Shown: piece by piece, positions 48,612 through 59,060 of the stretch
Layout of the letters: every line of letters begins with the position of its first letter
How positions within the stretch are numbered: position 1 is the first letter of the stretch
From: Straminergon stramineum
Lineage: Eukaryota; Streptophyta; Bryopsida; Hypnales; Calliergonaceae
Direction: 5' to 3'
Length of the DNA stretch: 64,000 nt
NCBI GenBank assembly: GCA_963920665.1
Contig: OY987269.1
Coordinates: 2,792,501 to 2,856,500 of the forward strand
Translations under genes and position numbers: made by a program
The notes under the pieces: model-generated
What the model was told of the DNA's origin: nothing
Database searches by the model: none
What the model saw: the letters and a program-made list of their open reading frames with translations, nothing else

Positions 48612-49227
48612 TTAAACCCTAAAGGACCAAGTGATTGTTTAACATATGCAAAATTTCAGGTGGTTGCCTATGGAGTCAATTTTAGTCAGATCTTCATTTT
48701 GGGTATAAGATGTGAGCATGTCCTTCTTGGGTGGAATTATAATTTTTTCCAATTGGGTGCCTAGATCAAAAGTCATGTTGCCTTGTACTTTGTAGGCCAC
48801 CCAAACAACTTTGGGCAACTTGTATGAAATTCCTCCTCTACTTTTGAAATTTAGTAAGAATGTAACAAACATGATATAGGATGAAGGTGTTAGGACAATA
48901 ACCATGTATAATGTAAGAACACTAGTAGAAAATTCAGTTTTTATGTTGTTTTGGTCGCGTTGATTTGGTCACTTTTTGACAAAAATCTGTTGATTTACTC
49001 TAGGAAAAGTTAGAGATTGTTTAACTTGTCAAACATCATAATCTTTCAATCTATTTAGACAAAGTTTCTAAAAAAGTTCTCTACACATTCCTATAGTAAT
49101 CTAGTACAAACTTGTATTGTTGAATATTATTTTCTTAAAAAAAAAAAAATCATATTTTTTCATTGTCCTAAAAAATGGCATTTGGGGCAATTTTTGCCTG
49201 AATGTGCTTGAGTCCTTTAGGGGCTAA
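48612..49227 (-). mobile_element. ~616-bp element with TTAAACCCTAAAGGACC inverted ends
   Basis: The left end TTAAACCCTAAAGGACC (48612-48628) faces AGTCCTTTAGGGGCTAA (49211-49227). The interior matches the decayed repeat at 28236-28815 and, inverted, about 22900-23590. It is a shorter class than the two ~930-bp elements but has the same ends. Non-coding. Confidence 0.55.
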
Positions 49228-49809
49228 AAAATCACAACAAAATTTGAGTCTGGAGGAGTCTATGAGAAATCCATTTTGTTCATTGTAGGAAAAATGGAAC
49301 TTTAGGGTTTAGGATATTCTTATTTTAGCACTTTGAAAATTCATAGTTTAATCATATATCCAACAAAATGACTACTAAAAAAATCTAGCCAATCTCCTTT
49401 TGACTACCACCAAGATTCAATAAATATTTTTTCAATTCAATAATAAAAACCATGCTCAAATTCTTATTCAATGATATTAGGTATTGTTATCCTAACCCTT
49501 AAGCTCTCCAATGTCCATATTTTAAATCATGTCAATTTATCCCCCTACAATTCTCTAGTAGGAGTAAATGTGGATCTAGAACTTTGGGGGAAAAATAAAT
49601 TATGGCACAAGAAGATTCTATATTAAAAACCTCCATTTTAGCAAGATTTTTTTTCTTCCTATTCCTATTCCTTGAATGAACAATATATTTCAAAACCTTG
49701 TACAATAATCATGAAGCATCAAGTGACCACAAAAGTCACATTCTTGAAGACTAGACAAAAATTGCTTTTTCAACATCTTTGAATGCACTTCCTTTGTTTC
49801 ATGTGATGA
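49228..49809. other. AT-rich intergenic DNA
   Basis: Nothing recognised except an ACTTTAGGGTTTAGG variant of the element end near 49312. Confidence 0.45.
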
Positions 49810-50185
49810 AGGTTGCTCTTAAAAGCAACCTTTAAAGTTTTAAGATTTGATTGCCTTTGGAGGGAAGCTAAACTCCTTGAAACAATTTTAGTAAATTTTA
49901 GTAGGAAAAAAAATTATGGAATTGGCATGTAACTCTAGTCATTCATATTTTTTGAACCTTTGTGGAATTTGTTACCAATTTTTGAAGTTGAAATGCAGTA
50001 GTCACTAGAAGCGACCACCTCTTGAAATGTACATTATTGGTACATTGAAGAAAGAAAAATGTATTCCCTCTGTTTGGAAATAGTGTATCCATTTTCAGTG
50101 ATGATTGCACTGAGAATGAATACACTATTTTCAAAAGGAGGGATTACCTCTGTACTAGTGGTTGCTTTTAGAGCACACTACCTTA
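49810..50185 (+). repeat. Dispersed repeat, copy carrying a MITE (partner at 10505-10800)
   Basis: It aligns with 10505-10800 on both sides of the inserted 81-bp element. A short perfect hairpin (AAGGTTGCTC with AAGCAACCTT) is at 49809-49832. Non-coding. Confidence 0.75.
50064..50144. mobile_element. 81-bp Stowaway-like MITE with TA target duplication
   Basis: Two 37-bp arms (50064-50100 and 50108-50144; 31 of 37 positions agree) surround a 7-base loop. The ends read TTCCCTCTGTTTGG and ATCCCTCCTTTTGA, close to the CTCCCTCYGTTTC ends of Stowaway (Tc1/mariner-type) MITEs. TA flanks both sides (50062-50063, 50145-50146). The paralogous repeat at 10757-10758 shows one TA at the same point, an uninterrupted empty site. 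Confidence 0.9.
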
Positions 50186-51177
50186 GCTCCTCTAGGAAGC
50201 TCTTGAAATCATTCATAATCTCCCCTCCCCCGAATGCCAGGACTCAATGTAGCAAAAATTCAACATCCACGCAGCGAGCCCGGATATGCTTGGACATGCT
50301 CGAATAGGGGAATCATCGAAGCTTTGACCCACTAGCCAGCTCCATCGGAAGGCAGCTAAATCAGTCAATGCTTCGTGAACATTCATCAACACCTGATGAG
50401 TGGAGCGTCACCGCGACGGACTGACCAGGTGCAGCATCCCTGTTCACAAGCAAGCTGGCTCCCTAGCAAGTCCCCCATCTCCCATCCCGGCCATGTGACA
50501 GACTTGCTACAGACACACAGGCGGTGAACTTCAAGTTGTCTACAGTAGCTGTCTGTCTGGTTCAGGCTGGTTCACAATGTTATATTCTCTAGCTCCGTAG
50601 CTAGTCGTCGTCGTCTCTGTAACGTATTAACTTACTCTCTTCACCGGATGCATCTCCCTTGGACTGCAGTCCAGCAGGCCTGGTCCTTATTTCAACCTCA
50701 ACTTACTGCAACCCCACCTGAGCACCTTCTCTCACACCTTCAGTTCCCCCCAAATTCATGCACCCATGGCGTACGTACAACTTGTCAGTCGGAATATCTG
50801 CACTCACTCGTGCAAATGATTGATATAAATCTCGCACTTGAAATTGGAGGTTGCACACACCGGAAGCTTGATGTTAGTGGTTCCTGAAGAGGTCGATCGG
50901 GAGTTTGCACTGAAGTGTGTGCTTCGATCTCGCAAGAACTTAGATTTATGGTGGATGAAGGTAGAGAAGATTTTCTGAGTCGCACGAGGGAATGCGAGGA
51001 GGGCATGCACGATGAAGAAGTTGGTGGTTTTCTCCTAGTTGGGGGAGTGATCTTCAGTGAATTCCTGCACAGAGATTACTTTCTAGCTGGTGTTTGTTTG
51101 CATTCAAGCGCAAGTTTGTAGCTGGAAGAGACGCGGAGAGACATTCAGAGAGAGAGAGAGAGTGCGGTGGAACTCCG
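50186..51177. other. GC-richer upstream island of copy 4
   Basis: Unique-looking DNA with several overlapping 60-80 codon frames and no recognisable product. Probably holds the promoter and leader of copy 4. A GA tract at 51146-51163 lies just before the start codon. No clear TATA box was found. Confidence 0.35.
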
Positions 51178-51375
51178 ATGTCGAGGACGGGGTTTGTATG
51201 GCAGTCGGAGTCGCAAAACGAGGTGCTGTCGCTCATGTTCAAGGCATACATTCTGTCGCTTGTGCTTGTACTCATCGTGCTGGTGTGGTTTGCCAGCGAC
51301 GCCTGGGTTCAGTACGCAGAGTTTTGTTACGTGACTGGAAGTTTGATCGTGGCGGCGAACTACACAAATTTCTAA
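51178..51375 (+). CDS. Single-pass membrane microprotein, KAY-DAW family copy 4
   Basis: This 65-residue protein has a 21-residue N-terminus, Lys22-Ala-Tyr, a Leu/Val-rich helix (about residues 23-40), Ser-Asp41-Ala-Trp43, then Val-Gln-Tyr-Ala-Glu-Phe and a 17-residue tail ending Tyr-Thr-Asn-Phe. The Gly before Asp in the other three is Ser here and the residue before Lys is Phe rather than Ile. The ATG at 51178 (residue 29 of the open frame from 51094) is chosen because it gives the same N-terminal length as the relatives and leaves the GA-rich tract in the leader. CAGTACGCAGAGTTTT is identical to copy 3 over 16 bases, so these two are the closest pair there. Function unknown. Confidence 0.82.
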   Translation: MSRTGFVWQSESQNEVLSLMFKAYILSLVLVLIVLVWFASDAWVQYAEFCYVTGSLIVAANYTNF

Positions 51376-52625
51376 GTCTGCTTCAACATTGCGATCGAAT
51401 CGACAGATCTTCCAATTGTATGCTCTTCCCAGCCTGCAACACTGCCTTGGAGGTGTAGAATGTTCTGATAGGTTTGCAATTTCTAGGGTTGGAATGTTGG
51501 ACGCACCAGTCCTTTGGTTTTGGGACGTCGATCGGTAGATTTGAGTTGCAATATCAACATGCAATTCTAATGGAAACCCGTCTGGAGCCCCAGTTGCAGA
51601 ATTTGATGTGATGTAGAAAGGGCTGTAATTTCGGCTTTAGAGATCATGCTTGTCCCAAGATATAAAGGAGATCGACTAGTGTCACAATCTAAAGCAGACG
51701 TCGACTGCATTTGAGAGTTAACAGGCGTTAACACCTTGCCGTTAGTTTTGTATACTTCGTTCATAGCATTAGAAGAAATTCCTATAGTTCCTTGATTTCA
51801 CTTGTGCAGAACAGCTGGAGAATTCACTGTATCTTGACAAGTGTATGACATTTGGACTCGAGGATGAGCAACTGTTTGGAAAGGAATGGAATTCAAGGAT
51901 AAAATTTGCAAAGTTTTCTCCTTTTGTATTCTTTGAAGTACTTATTAAAGGGTTCCTAACTGGACACTTGAACAGGTAGGTAGATTACATGTGCCTACCT
52001 GAGAAAGCAAATACAATCATTTGCTTATTGATGGTTCGTAATCCGACATGCTTTGGGCTTCCAATGTTGAAGCTCCTCAACAGATGAGCAATTTTTTTTG
52101 CCGTAGAGATGGATCTGTGTGTACTCTTCATGTGTCGCGAGTTGCAAACCAAAAGCTTTGACATTCATATGAATCATCTCTTGTGATTTGTAGTATCCGT
52201 GAAGGGAGCTACTAACGTCTTTAGATCCATCTACTAAATCAAGGAGGAATCGGGGTGTCCAAGATGTCCCAATGTTATTAAATCTTTCTAAGGTACATAT
52301 CGTCTTACATCTTGACTTGAAGAATCAAAGCTTTAAAACCTTGTCAACTAACTGTGCAGCCAACATCATACCCCTCAAAAATTATGATGACACAGTTTAC
52401 CAAGGACAAGTATAGATGAGAGCTCATGCATTTTCACAATTGATGGCTCCCACAATTTGAGGAATGCCTGATTCATGACTAATACACAATTTGAAGAATT
52501 GATTTCCGGTTGCAAAATTGATGAGGTAGATGAAAATCGACAAATGACCTAAAACCTGGAAACAGGTAGTGAGGGGCATCAATAACAATAAAAAAGCTAC
52601 AGTGTACCTACCCTACCTGTTACCT
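51376..52625. other. Intergenic region between copy 4 and RPL5
   Basis: It contains the probable 3' untranslated regions of copy 4 (plus) and RPL5 (minus), which converge. No further gene is recognised; the antisense frame over copy 4 (51564-51145) is treated as a shadow. Confidence 0.45.
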
Positions 52626-54750
52626 CTACTTTCTTCTTCCCCGGAAGGTCACACGGTTTGCCTTCTTGGCAGCAGACGCAGAAGTGCGTCCACCGCCCAT
52701 TTCCTTGAAGGGCATGCCCATCAATGACAAAAGCTTCTGCCCCTCGGTATCATTCTTCGCGGTGGTGACGATGCAGATGTCCATACCGCGTTGCTTGTCA
52801 ATATTCTCGAACTTGATTTCCGGGAAGACACTAATCTCGGGAAGACCTAGGGTGTAGTTGCCTCTCCCGTCAAAACTGTAAGGATTCACTCCTTGGAAAT
52901 CACGGGTACGTGGAAGCGCCAAGTTTAAGAGCCTGTCCAAGAACGAGTACATCATCTGCAGAAATGAATAACCACACCAATTAGATGGAAAAAAACGCTC
53001 TCAGCCCTGGAAACATTACAGTACAATCATGCCAAGTCAGAAGAGGAATACAACCATAATACCACTCAATTTAAGTCCGTTAATCAATCAATCAATCAAT
53101 CGAAAAGTACACATTTGAATGTTTTTCATGGACTGAATAGAACAGGTTGGCATTATGTCTAATAATGCTCTCCAGCCTCTTGACTCTCCAGCATTATCTA
53201 GTCATTTCAAACTCATAATTAGTGAAATTGATCAGTGAAAACATTGCTATCACTCCCCTGGCACGAGAAACGCTATAGCACAGTTCTGCCCCACACAACG
53301 CATCTCGGTACCCCAAGAGCTCTGCCCATTTGCTAATTTGTAGGTCAGTGAACATCACCAAGCATCACGTCCCAAATGTATCATAAAAAAATTCCATTCA
53401 AGTAAAGCCCTAGGGACACAGCCCCAGCAATCCAATTTTATAAAATGAATGATAGACCTAATTACTCCAAGACGTCTTCCAATTTCCGAAAGCTTGTACA
53501 ATTGGCCATTACCAAACAGGTCCCAGAATCAGAAGTCCTAGATGAGTAAATAATGCAAGAAGCTTCCACAAAGTAAATGGTTAATCCTCATTCAAAATAG
53601 GGATGTCAGAGTGTTCAACTTCAGTTGCAAGATTCTCTTCTTGCTTTCTATTTTGACGTCTGAAAGATTCTACACCCCGAATTCTCGTAAACGATGCCAG
53701 CCGCATGTAGGTTTTCCAATACGAGTTTCAATAGCACTGAGTGTGGAAGTTGTTGAAAGCGCTTCCATGATTGATTAAGACCACTCATGGAAGTAAAAAC
53801 AAAATGGAGTAAACGTGACAAATGTCTTTCATTAATATAATAAGTATCATAGGGACTCAAGCCTTGAATTACACTCAGACCCTCCCAAGTAATTATTGCC
53901 GAGTACTGTGTAGGGTTAAAAAAAACAAGAGAATCTTGCAATTGAAGTTGTCCACTTTGACAACACCTAATGCAGGTCTATGTCCTTTTTATTGATACAT
54001 ATCGCTACTTTCCTTAAAGCTTCCTACATTATTTATTTCAGAAGAAACCAAACAAAAAGAAACACTCTCCTGTGGCATAATACAGAGTTGAGAAACCCTC
54101 AAATCTATATGCCCACAAATACACATTCCAAGCAATGAGTTCAAGATCAGAAGCATACCTCCCCACGCAATGTGAGCGTGACGCCCACAGGCACACCCTC
54201 CCGCAGCTTGAACCCTGCAATGGCTTTCCTGGAGCGAGTAACAACAGCTTTCTGTCCCGTCACGAGCGCAATGTCACGAATCGTCCCTTCTAGGGCTTTC
54301 GCGTTCTGCGACGCCTCTCCCACACCGCAATTCACAATGATCTTCTTCACATACGGAACCTGCCATACCCCATCAAAGTGACCAAACCCCTCAAAACCCC
54401 TCAACCCAAACAATTCTCGTAAACCCCACCAAGAAATTCAAACGGAAACAACAAAGCCAGGCATTGGTTCCCACCTCAAATTTGTTGCCGTACTTGTACT
54501 CCTCCTGCAACCCGGGCACCACCTTCTGCTGGTAAATTCCCAGTAACCGTTGCACGGGCTTCTCCTCCGTCTCTGCAGGGGCAGCAGCGGCAGCGGCCGA
54601 GACTGCGACCAGAGCACGGCAAGTTACTCGGCGGATAGGAGTGATGGCCATGCGGCTGCCCATGAAGGAGGAAGTGGTGCTGCTGCTGGTGCTTGGGCTG
54701 GCCACCATGGTTGGGGCAGCGGCAGCGGAGGTGCACGCCATAGCTGCCAT
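52626..54750 (-). CDS. RPL5: Plastid ribosomal protein uL5c (L5), nuclear-encoded, three exons
   Basis: This gene encodes a 268-residue protein of the large subunit of the plastid ribosome, where L5 binds 5S rRNA. Exons on the minus strand are 54750-54475, 54359-54159 and 52955-52626, all joined in phase 0, with GT-AG introns of 115 and 1203 bases. Residues 1 to about 50 are rich in Ala, Ser and Thr with few acidic residues, as in chloroplast transit peptides. The L5 signature lies near residues 121-140 (Ile-Ala-Leu-Val-Thr-Gly-Gln... Ser-Arg-Lys-Ala). Exon 3 opens with Met-Met-Tyr-Ser-Phe-Leu-Asp-Arg, a strongly conserved L5 block, and ends in a basic tail. The start is ATG 54750; the frame is open upstream but has no earlier ATG, and a second in-frame ATG lies at 54741. 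Splice sites were placed by eye from family alignment. Confidence 0.95.
52956..54158 (-). other. RPL5 intron 2, with an unexplained 97-codon open frame
   Basis: The intron starts GTATGC and ends TTTCTGCAG. Inside, minus-strand DNA at 53941-53648 is open for 97 codons from an ATG-like or alternative start, and its neighbouring frame stays open for about 30 further codons to 53581. I do not recognise the product. It could be a decayed insertion or chance. An (AATC)5 simple repeat is at 53082-53101. Confidence 0.55.
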
Positions 54751-54980
54751 TGGGTCTGCAATGGGATCAGGGATTTGGAATTCGCGTTTGGGCGAAATGG
54801 GTCGAGCAAGGGTGATGAGGTGTGCGAGAGAGAAGAGCTGCAGCTGCGAGACGGACGGGCTTAGGGGGCTTATCCCAGGAGGGCCTGTTGCCTTATCTGG
54901 AGTACAGGCCACGGGGATCGGTCTCCACGTCCTGGTTCATTTCTTGCTGGAAAATTCCATTGGCATTTGCAGGTAACTGA
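54751..54980 (-). promoter_or_regulatory. GC-rich leader and probable promoter of RPL5
   Basis: GC-rich DNA continues about 200 bases upstream of the start before an abrupt fall to AT-rich repeat sequence near 54980. No TATA box is evident, as in many housekeeping ribosomal-protein genes. Confidence 0.4.
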
Positions 54981-57790
54981 ATTGTGACTAATTTGCAAAA
55001 CTAATCCCATTTCAACTACACTGAGTTTTTATTATGAAATGAACTTACATATGGCTATTACTTTTTATTAGGGAGGATTATTTTTATCCATAGCAAGTCT
55101 ACTAGTCTTATTCATATTGAAATATCTTCACATAGACATTGGTAAAAATGTTGTTCTTTTGTAAAAAAGGTTATAATCATATGTAAGTTCTTACTATAAC
55201 ATAAACTAGTAGGATAAATCAATGTAGATTCTTGTCTAAAATGTGAGCCTTCTAAATATGAGAATCAAGGGTCCATTTTTAGTATACCATATTTGTTGCA
55301 CTTTGAAAATTCATAGTTTATTCATGCATTGTTTAAAAAAATGCATTCAAAAGAGAATCTCAAATCCCCCTTTGACCCACAGTAGGATTTAACAAAAATT
55401 TAGATAGTCTAAGAATGGGAACCATGCTCAAATGCTTATTTAAATGATTGTGGGTGTGATTTTTGGAGTTTTTTGTAACACACCATTGTGTTTTGCACAT
55501 GTGTCGCATGAGTAATCAAACATTGTAAGATCATCCATTTAAATTTAAAAGCATTCATATCATTTTCAATTTTCTAGTTGACATTGGTTTATGAGGGGCA
55601 ATACATTCTTCAAAAGACATTCCTTTGTATAAAATCTCCCTTCTCTTTCGGTAAAGTAGGATTATCTTCTTTATGCTACAAATTAGAAATGTGCACTATT
55701 GGTACAAATTGTACATAAATTGTCTCAATTGAGTTGTGGCACATGTAAGATGGCTTACCTTAACCCCCAAATCATGGGTCCATCATCCTAGTCATCATAC
55801 AAAAAATGATCCTATAATACATGATGAGTAGTTGCATTCCTCATTTCAATCAAAACTTTGAATAGTCTAAAAGTCATTAACCCTATTAAACACCCAAGGC
55901 CTTTTGGGGTTCAAAAACATCATTGCTTTTGAAGTGTTATAGGACTAAATGTCACTAAGGTATAGAAATCTCAACCCTACAATCTTGTAGTGTATGTGTT
56001 GTAGATGACGTGAATCAAATTTGGAGTCATTTGGCCACATAGATTGTTCTAAACCTATAGAGTGATTTAAACCAGCATACAAACACATTGGTGAAAGAAA
56101 ATATCATTCAATTGACTCATTGTGTCTACCACATGGCTTTGAAATGTCAAAAAATAGCAAAAAGAGTTGCAAAAAACACATCTAAGTAAGGCTTAACCTC
56201 CTACTAAAATGCATCTAATTCACTCATAAATTCTTGGATTGATACAAAATGTTAACCACAAAAACTAGTCTACTATGAGCACAACTTTTTCTACTTAAAA
56301 GAAATTGGAAAGAGACATTGTATGAAGAAGAAACAAGCCTCCAAAGTTCACCAGAATCCAAAAATATCTAGATTATGAACTTCAAATTGCTCCCAAATAT
56401 TCAAAACAACTTGGATTGACATGAAAATTTTACGACAATAATTTTAATTCAAGGGGAACACAACCCAAAAAAATTCTTGAAATTTTTTGGGGATGAAGGA
56501 GATACAAGCCCCCAAAGTTGCATCCATCAAAATATAATTTGGTGAACTCGAATTGAATTGGTGAACTTTGAATGGATTTTAAAACATCAATGAATATTGG
56601 ATTGATCTAAAAACTTTACCATACAAACTAGAAGAGAGTTTGCAGATTTCACAATAAGTTTTATTAAGTTTGGACATTGGATGTAAAAGTTATAGCACTT
56701 CAAAGTAGACTTTCAAACTATAGGAGGATACAACTAGGTCCCTAGGGATGCTCAAGGGTTAATATAACATGTTGACTACCAACAATGCTAGCATGTGAGC
56801 ATAGAAATGCAAGCATATGAGCCTTGAGCCTTGGTATAAGTAGTCATCCTACAACCATTGAAGGTACTTATAGCATAAACACCTATAATATAGGTATCTA
56901 TAACATAGGTACCCTAGAATCATGGAAGGTTTATAGACTTTTAGGCTCATGTTCTTATGACCATAGACTCACATGATAGCAACCTTTGGTTGCCTACTCT
57001 ATCTCTTTATAAGGGTATTGAGATAAATGGCTTTTGTTATTTGGTGGAATCAAAATAAGATAAGTATTTTAATCTATCGTATACTAAATTGTGATTCAAT
57101 GCCCTCCTAAGGTATGGGGTCTTTCATAATCCATATTGTCATAGATAGAATAAAATTGAATAACTAGAGCATGAAACTTGATATAAAATCATTTGATTTT
57201 AGTTTTGAGTTTCATAATTTATTTCTTCAATTTCCTTCTTTTAATTACAAGATGGATGAAAAAGGCTCCAATATCAAGGAAGAATTGAGAGAGAATGTTC
57301 ATATGAATTTGCAAGGTTTCAACCAATGTAATGGGATATATTTCCAAGTAGTGCAAAGTCTTTTACAAATTACTTTGGAACTATGATGATCTTCTCTATT
57401 TAGTACTTCCAAATTGACGGAATATGCACACATGATATTCATAGTCAACCCAACCAACAAGGAATCTTTGTCCTTTTGAAAATCATATTTAAGATCATTC
57501 AAATAGTATAAATTTTTGGCTTGTACAATCAATGCTAGTCAACCCTACTATCGCAAGTGTCCAAGATGTTTGTGAATGTCTTTGACTAGAATGTTGAATC
57601 AAAGAGGTATGAGTGTCTTCAATTGTATAGTAGAAGAGCCTACTCATGTAGAACTTGAGAGGTTAAGCATTGGTACAAACAAGCTATAATTATTTAGTGA
57701 TATAATTTTTAATTTTTTTGATGTTGTAATCCCGACTTTTAAGTTGGTTTGTAGGCAGATTGTTGCAAGCACTCACATACTCCTTATATG
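54981..57790. other. AT-rich repeat desert
   Basis: No gene recognised; frames reach 77 codons without motifs. Probably decayed repeats. Confidence 0.5.
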
Positions 57791-57950
57791 TAAGGTAACT
57801 CAACCTATGACAGTCCAAATGGGAGCCAGCCCATCACATGCAAAAATATTCTAGAGGTGTACATTTCAGAACCAGAATTTACACCACTACTATAATTTTG
57901 CCTGTGATGGGCTGGCTCCCATTTGGACTGTCATAGGCTGAGTTACCTTA
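57791..57950. mobile_element. 160-bp palindromic MITE with near-perfect outer arms
   Basis: Outer arms of about 48 bases starting AAGGTAACTCA are inverted copies with one mismatch over most of their length and contain GGGAGCCAGCCCATCACA. The weaker inner arms continue to the centre near 57870. TA is present at both ends (57791-57792 and 57949-57950), fitting a TA target duplication and a mariner/Stowaway-type origin. The end sequence is unlike the 50064 element, so it is a different family. Confidence 0.8.
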
Positions 57951-58200
57951 TATAGTGCTCAAGATTTGTGTTTGTTCTGTAAACATGCTCATTGACCAAA
58001 GATTTTGACTTAGGTCATGGGTCAAAATTGTATACTAAATTAATTGTATTGTGAAGGGCTTGCCAAAGCAAACTCTATGACAGTAGGAACTTCAAATAGA
58101 TTTGCACATAGCATTTTTGTGTGGGTTGGGGTCCTTGTGAAGATTAGTGTGGAAGCATTGCTGGTTATGTTAGTTAAATTCGGGTGTGTTTCAAAGCGAC

Positions 58201-59060
58201 AAAATTGTGACATTCAGTTGCACTGAGCCCTAACTAGAACTGGTCCAGGTGAGGCTTTAGTGAGTGCCTGGAAAAGTTTCAAATCTCGTGAAGTTTTGTC
58301 ATACATTTAATATGAGAATATAGGAATGCTGGAAATGGAAGAGAATAGTAGAGAGAAAACTGTTGAAACAACACCCCAATATTGCTTTTTTCTGATGTTG
58401 TTTTCTCAGCATCTTGCTTTCACAGGTTGTTTTGAAGCAACAATGGGACAGGAGAGAATTGAAGGTATGTAGTCTAAGTTACAATAGAATGGGAGAGATG
58501 GGATGTTCGCTGATGCCATGTTTGCTATTCAATCCACAATGGTTGTGGGGTTTTAATGTCTACTGTTCAGCTGTAATCAAGGGGGTTTGGAAATTGTAAT
58601 GTCAATTTTGCTAGATTGGCACAATTCAGAGAGCCAAAATTGAGACATTCAACTTCTCAAAGCTCTAAATCCTAGGATTTTAAAAACTAGGAATTGGTAT
58701 AGGTTTAAAACTATTCAAGGCACCGGCCTTGCAAAGCTCAGAAGTCGTGAATTTCTGTCCATTTAAAGAATCAGGCGTTTTCTTGCAGACGTATTAACTA
58801 GACGCTCAACTTTCATTTCAAGCACTTGGAGATTTTGAGTACCGGTGTGCTACTGAAAGATTGAAGCTATTGGACGTAGGGAGCTCCACGCATGAGCACC
58901 ACAATCATGTTACAGTACAGCTTTGGAGACTTGGAGTGATTTTTTGCTGGTTGACATTCTTTGCAGGAATCCATTAAATTGGAACAATTCTTGGGCACGA
59001 GGAGTTGTGACAATCCTATGCACAAAGCTCTAAAAACTAGGACTGGTATAGATTTACGTT
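58201..59060 (+). repeat. Three diverged direct copies of a local repeat
   Basis: Cores at 58201-58260, 58636-58710 and 59003-59060 share a TTGNGACATTC...CAAAGCTCTAA...ACTAGGANTGGTATAG order. Spacing is about 430 and 365 bases, so the unit may be roughly 400 bases. Two further cores lie at 60522-60592 (inverted) and 61161-61232. Confidence 0.5.

Noticed and set aside
48940..48960. CACTAGTAGAAAATT as a CACTA-element left end
   Set aside because: The related repeat at 28560 has the aligned sequence CACTGGAAGAGGAATTG, so this is an internal part of an older repeat that drifted into a CACTA-like word.
48612..49227. TTTAGGG inside the element ends as interstitial telomere DNA
   Set aside because: TTTAGGG is the plant telomere unit, but here it is single and embedded in a longer conserved end motif (TCCTTTAGGGGTTAA), with no tandem array.
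51090..51458. 122-codon plus-strand ORF overlapping copy 4 in another frame
   Set aside because: The frame used by copy 4 is the one conserved across the family; this one is a shadow rich in Arg and Cys with no counterpart at the other copies.
54751..54912. Longer N-terminus for RPL5 from upstream open frame
   Set aside because: The frame is open to 54912 but starts only with GTG; the first ATG at 54750 is followed directly by transit-peptide-like sequence.
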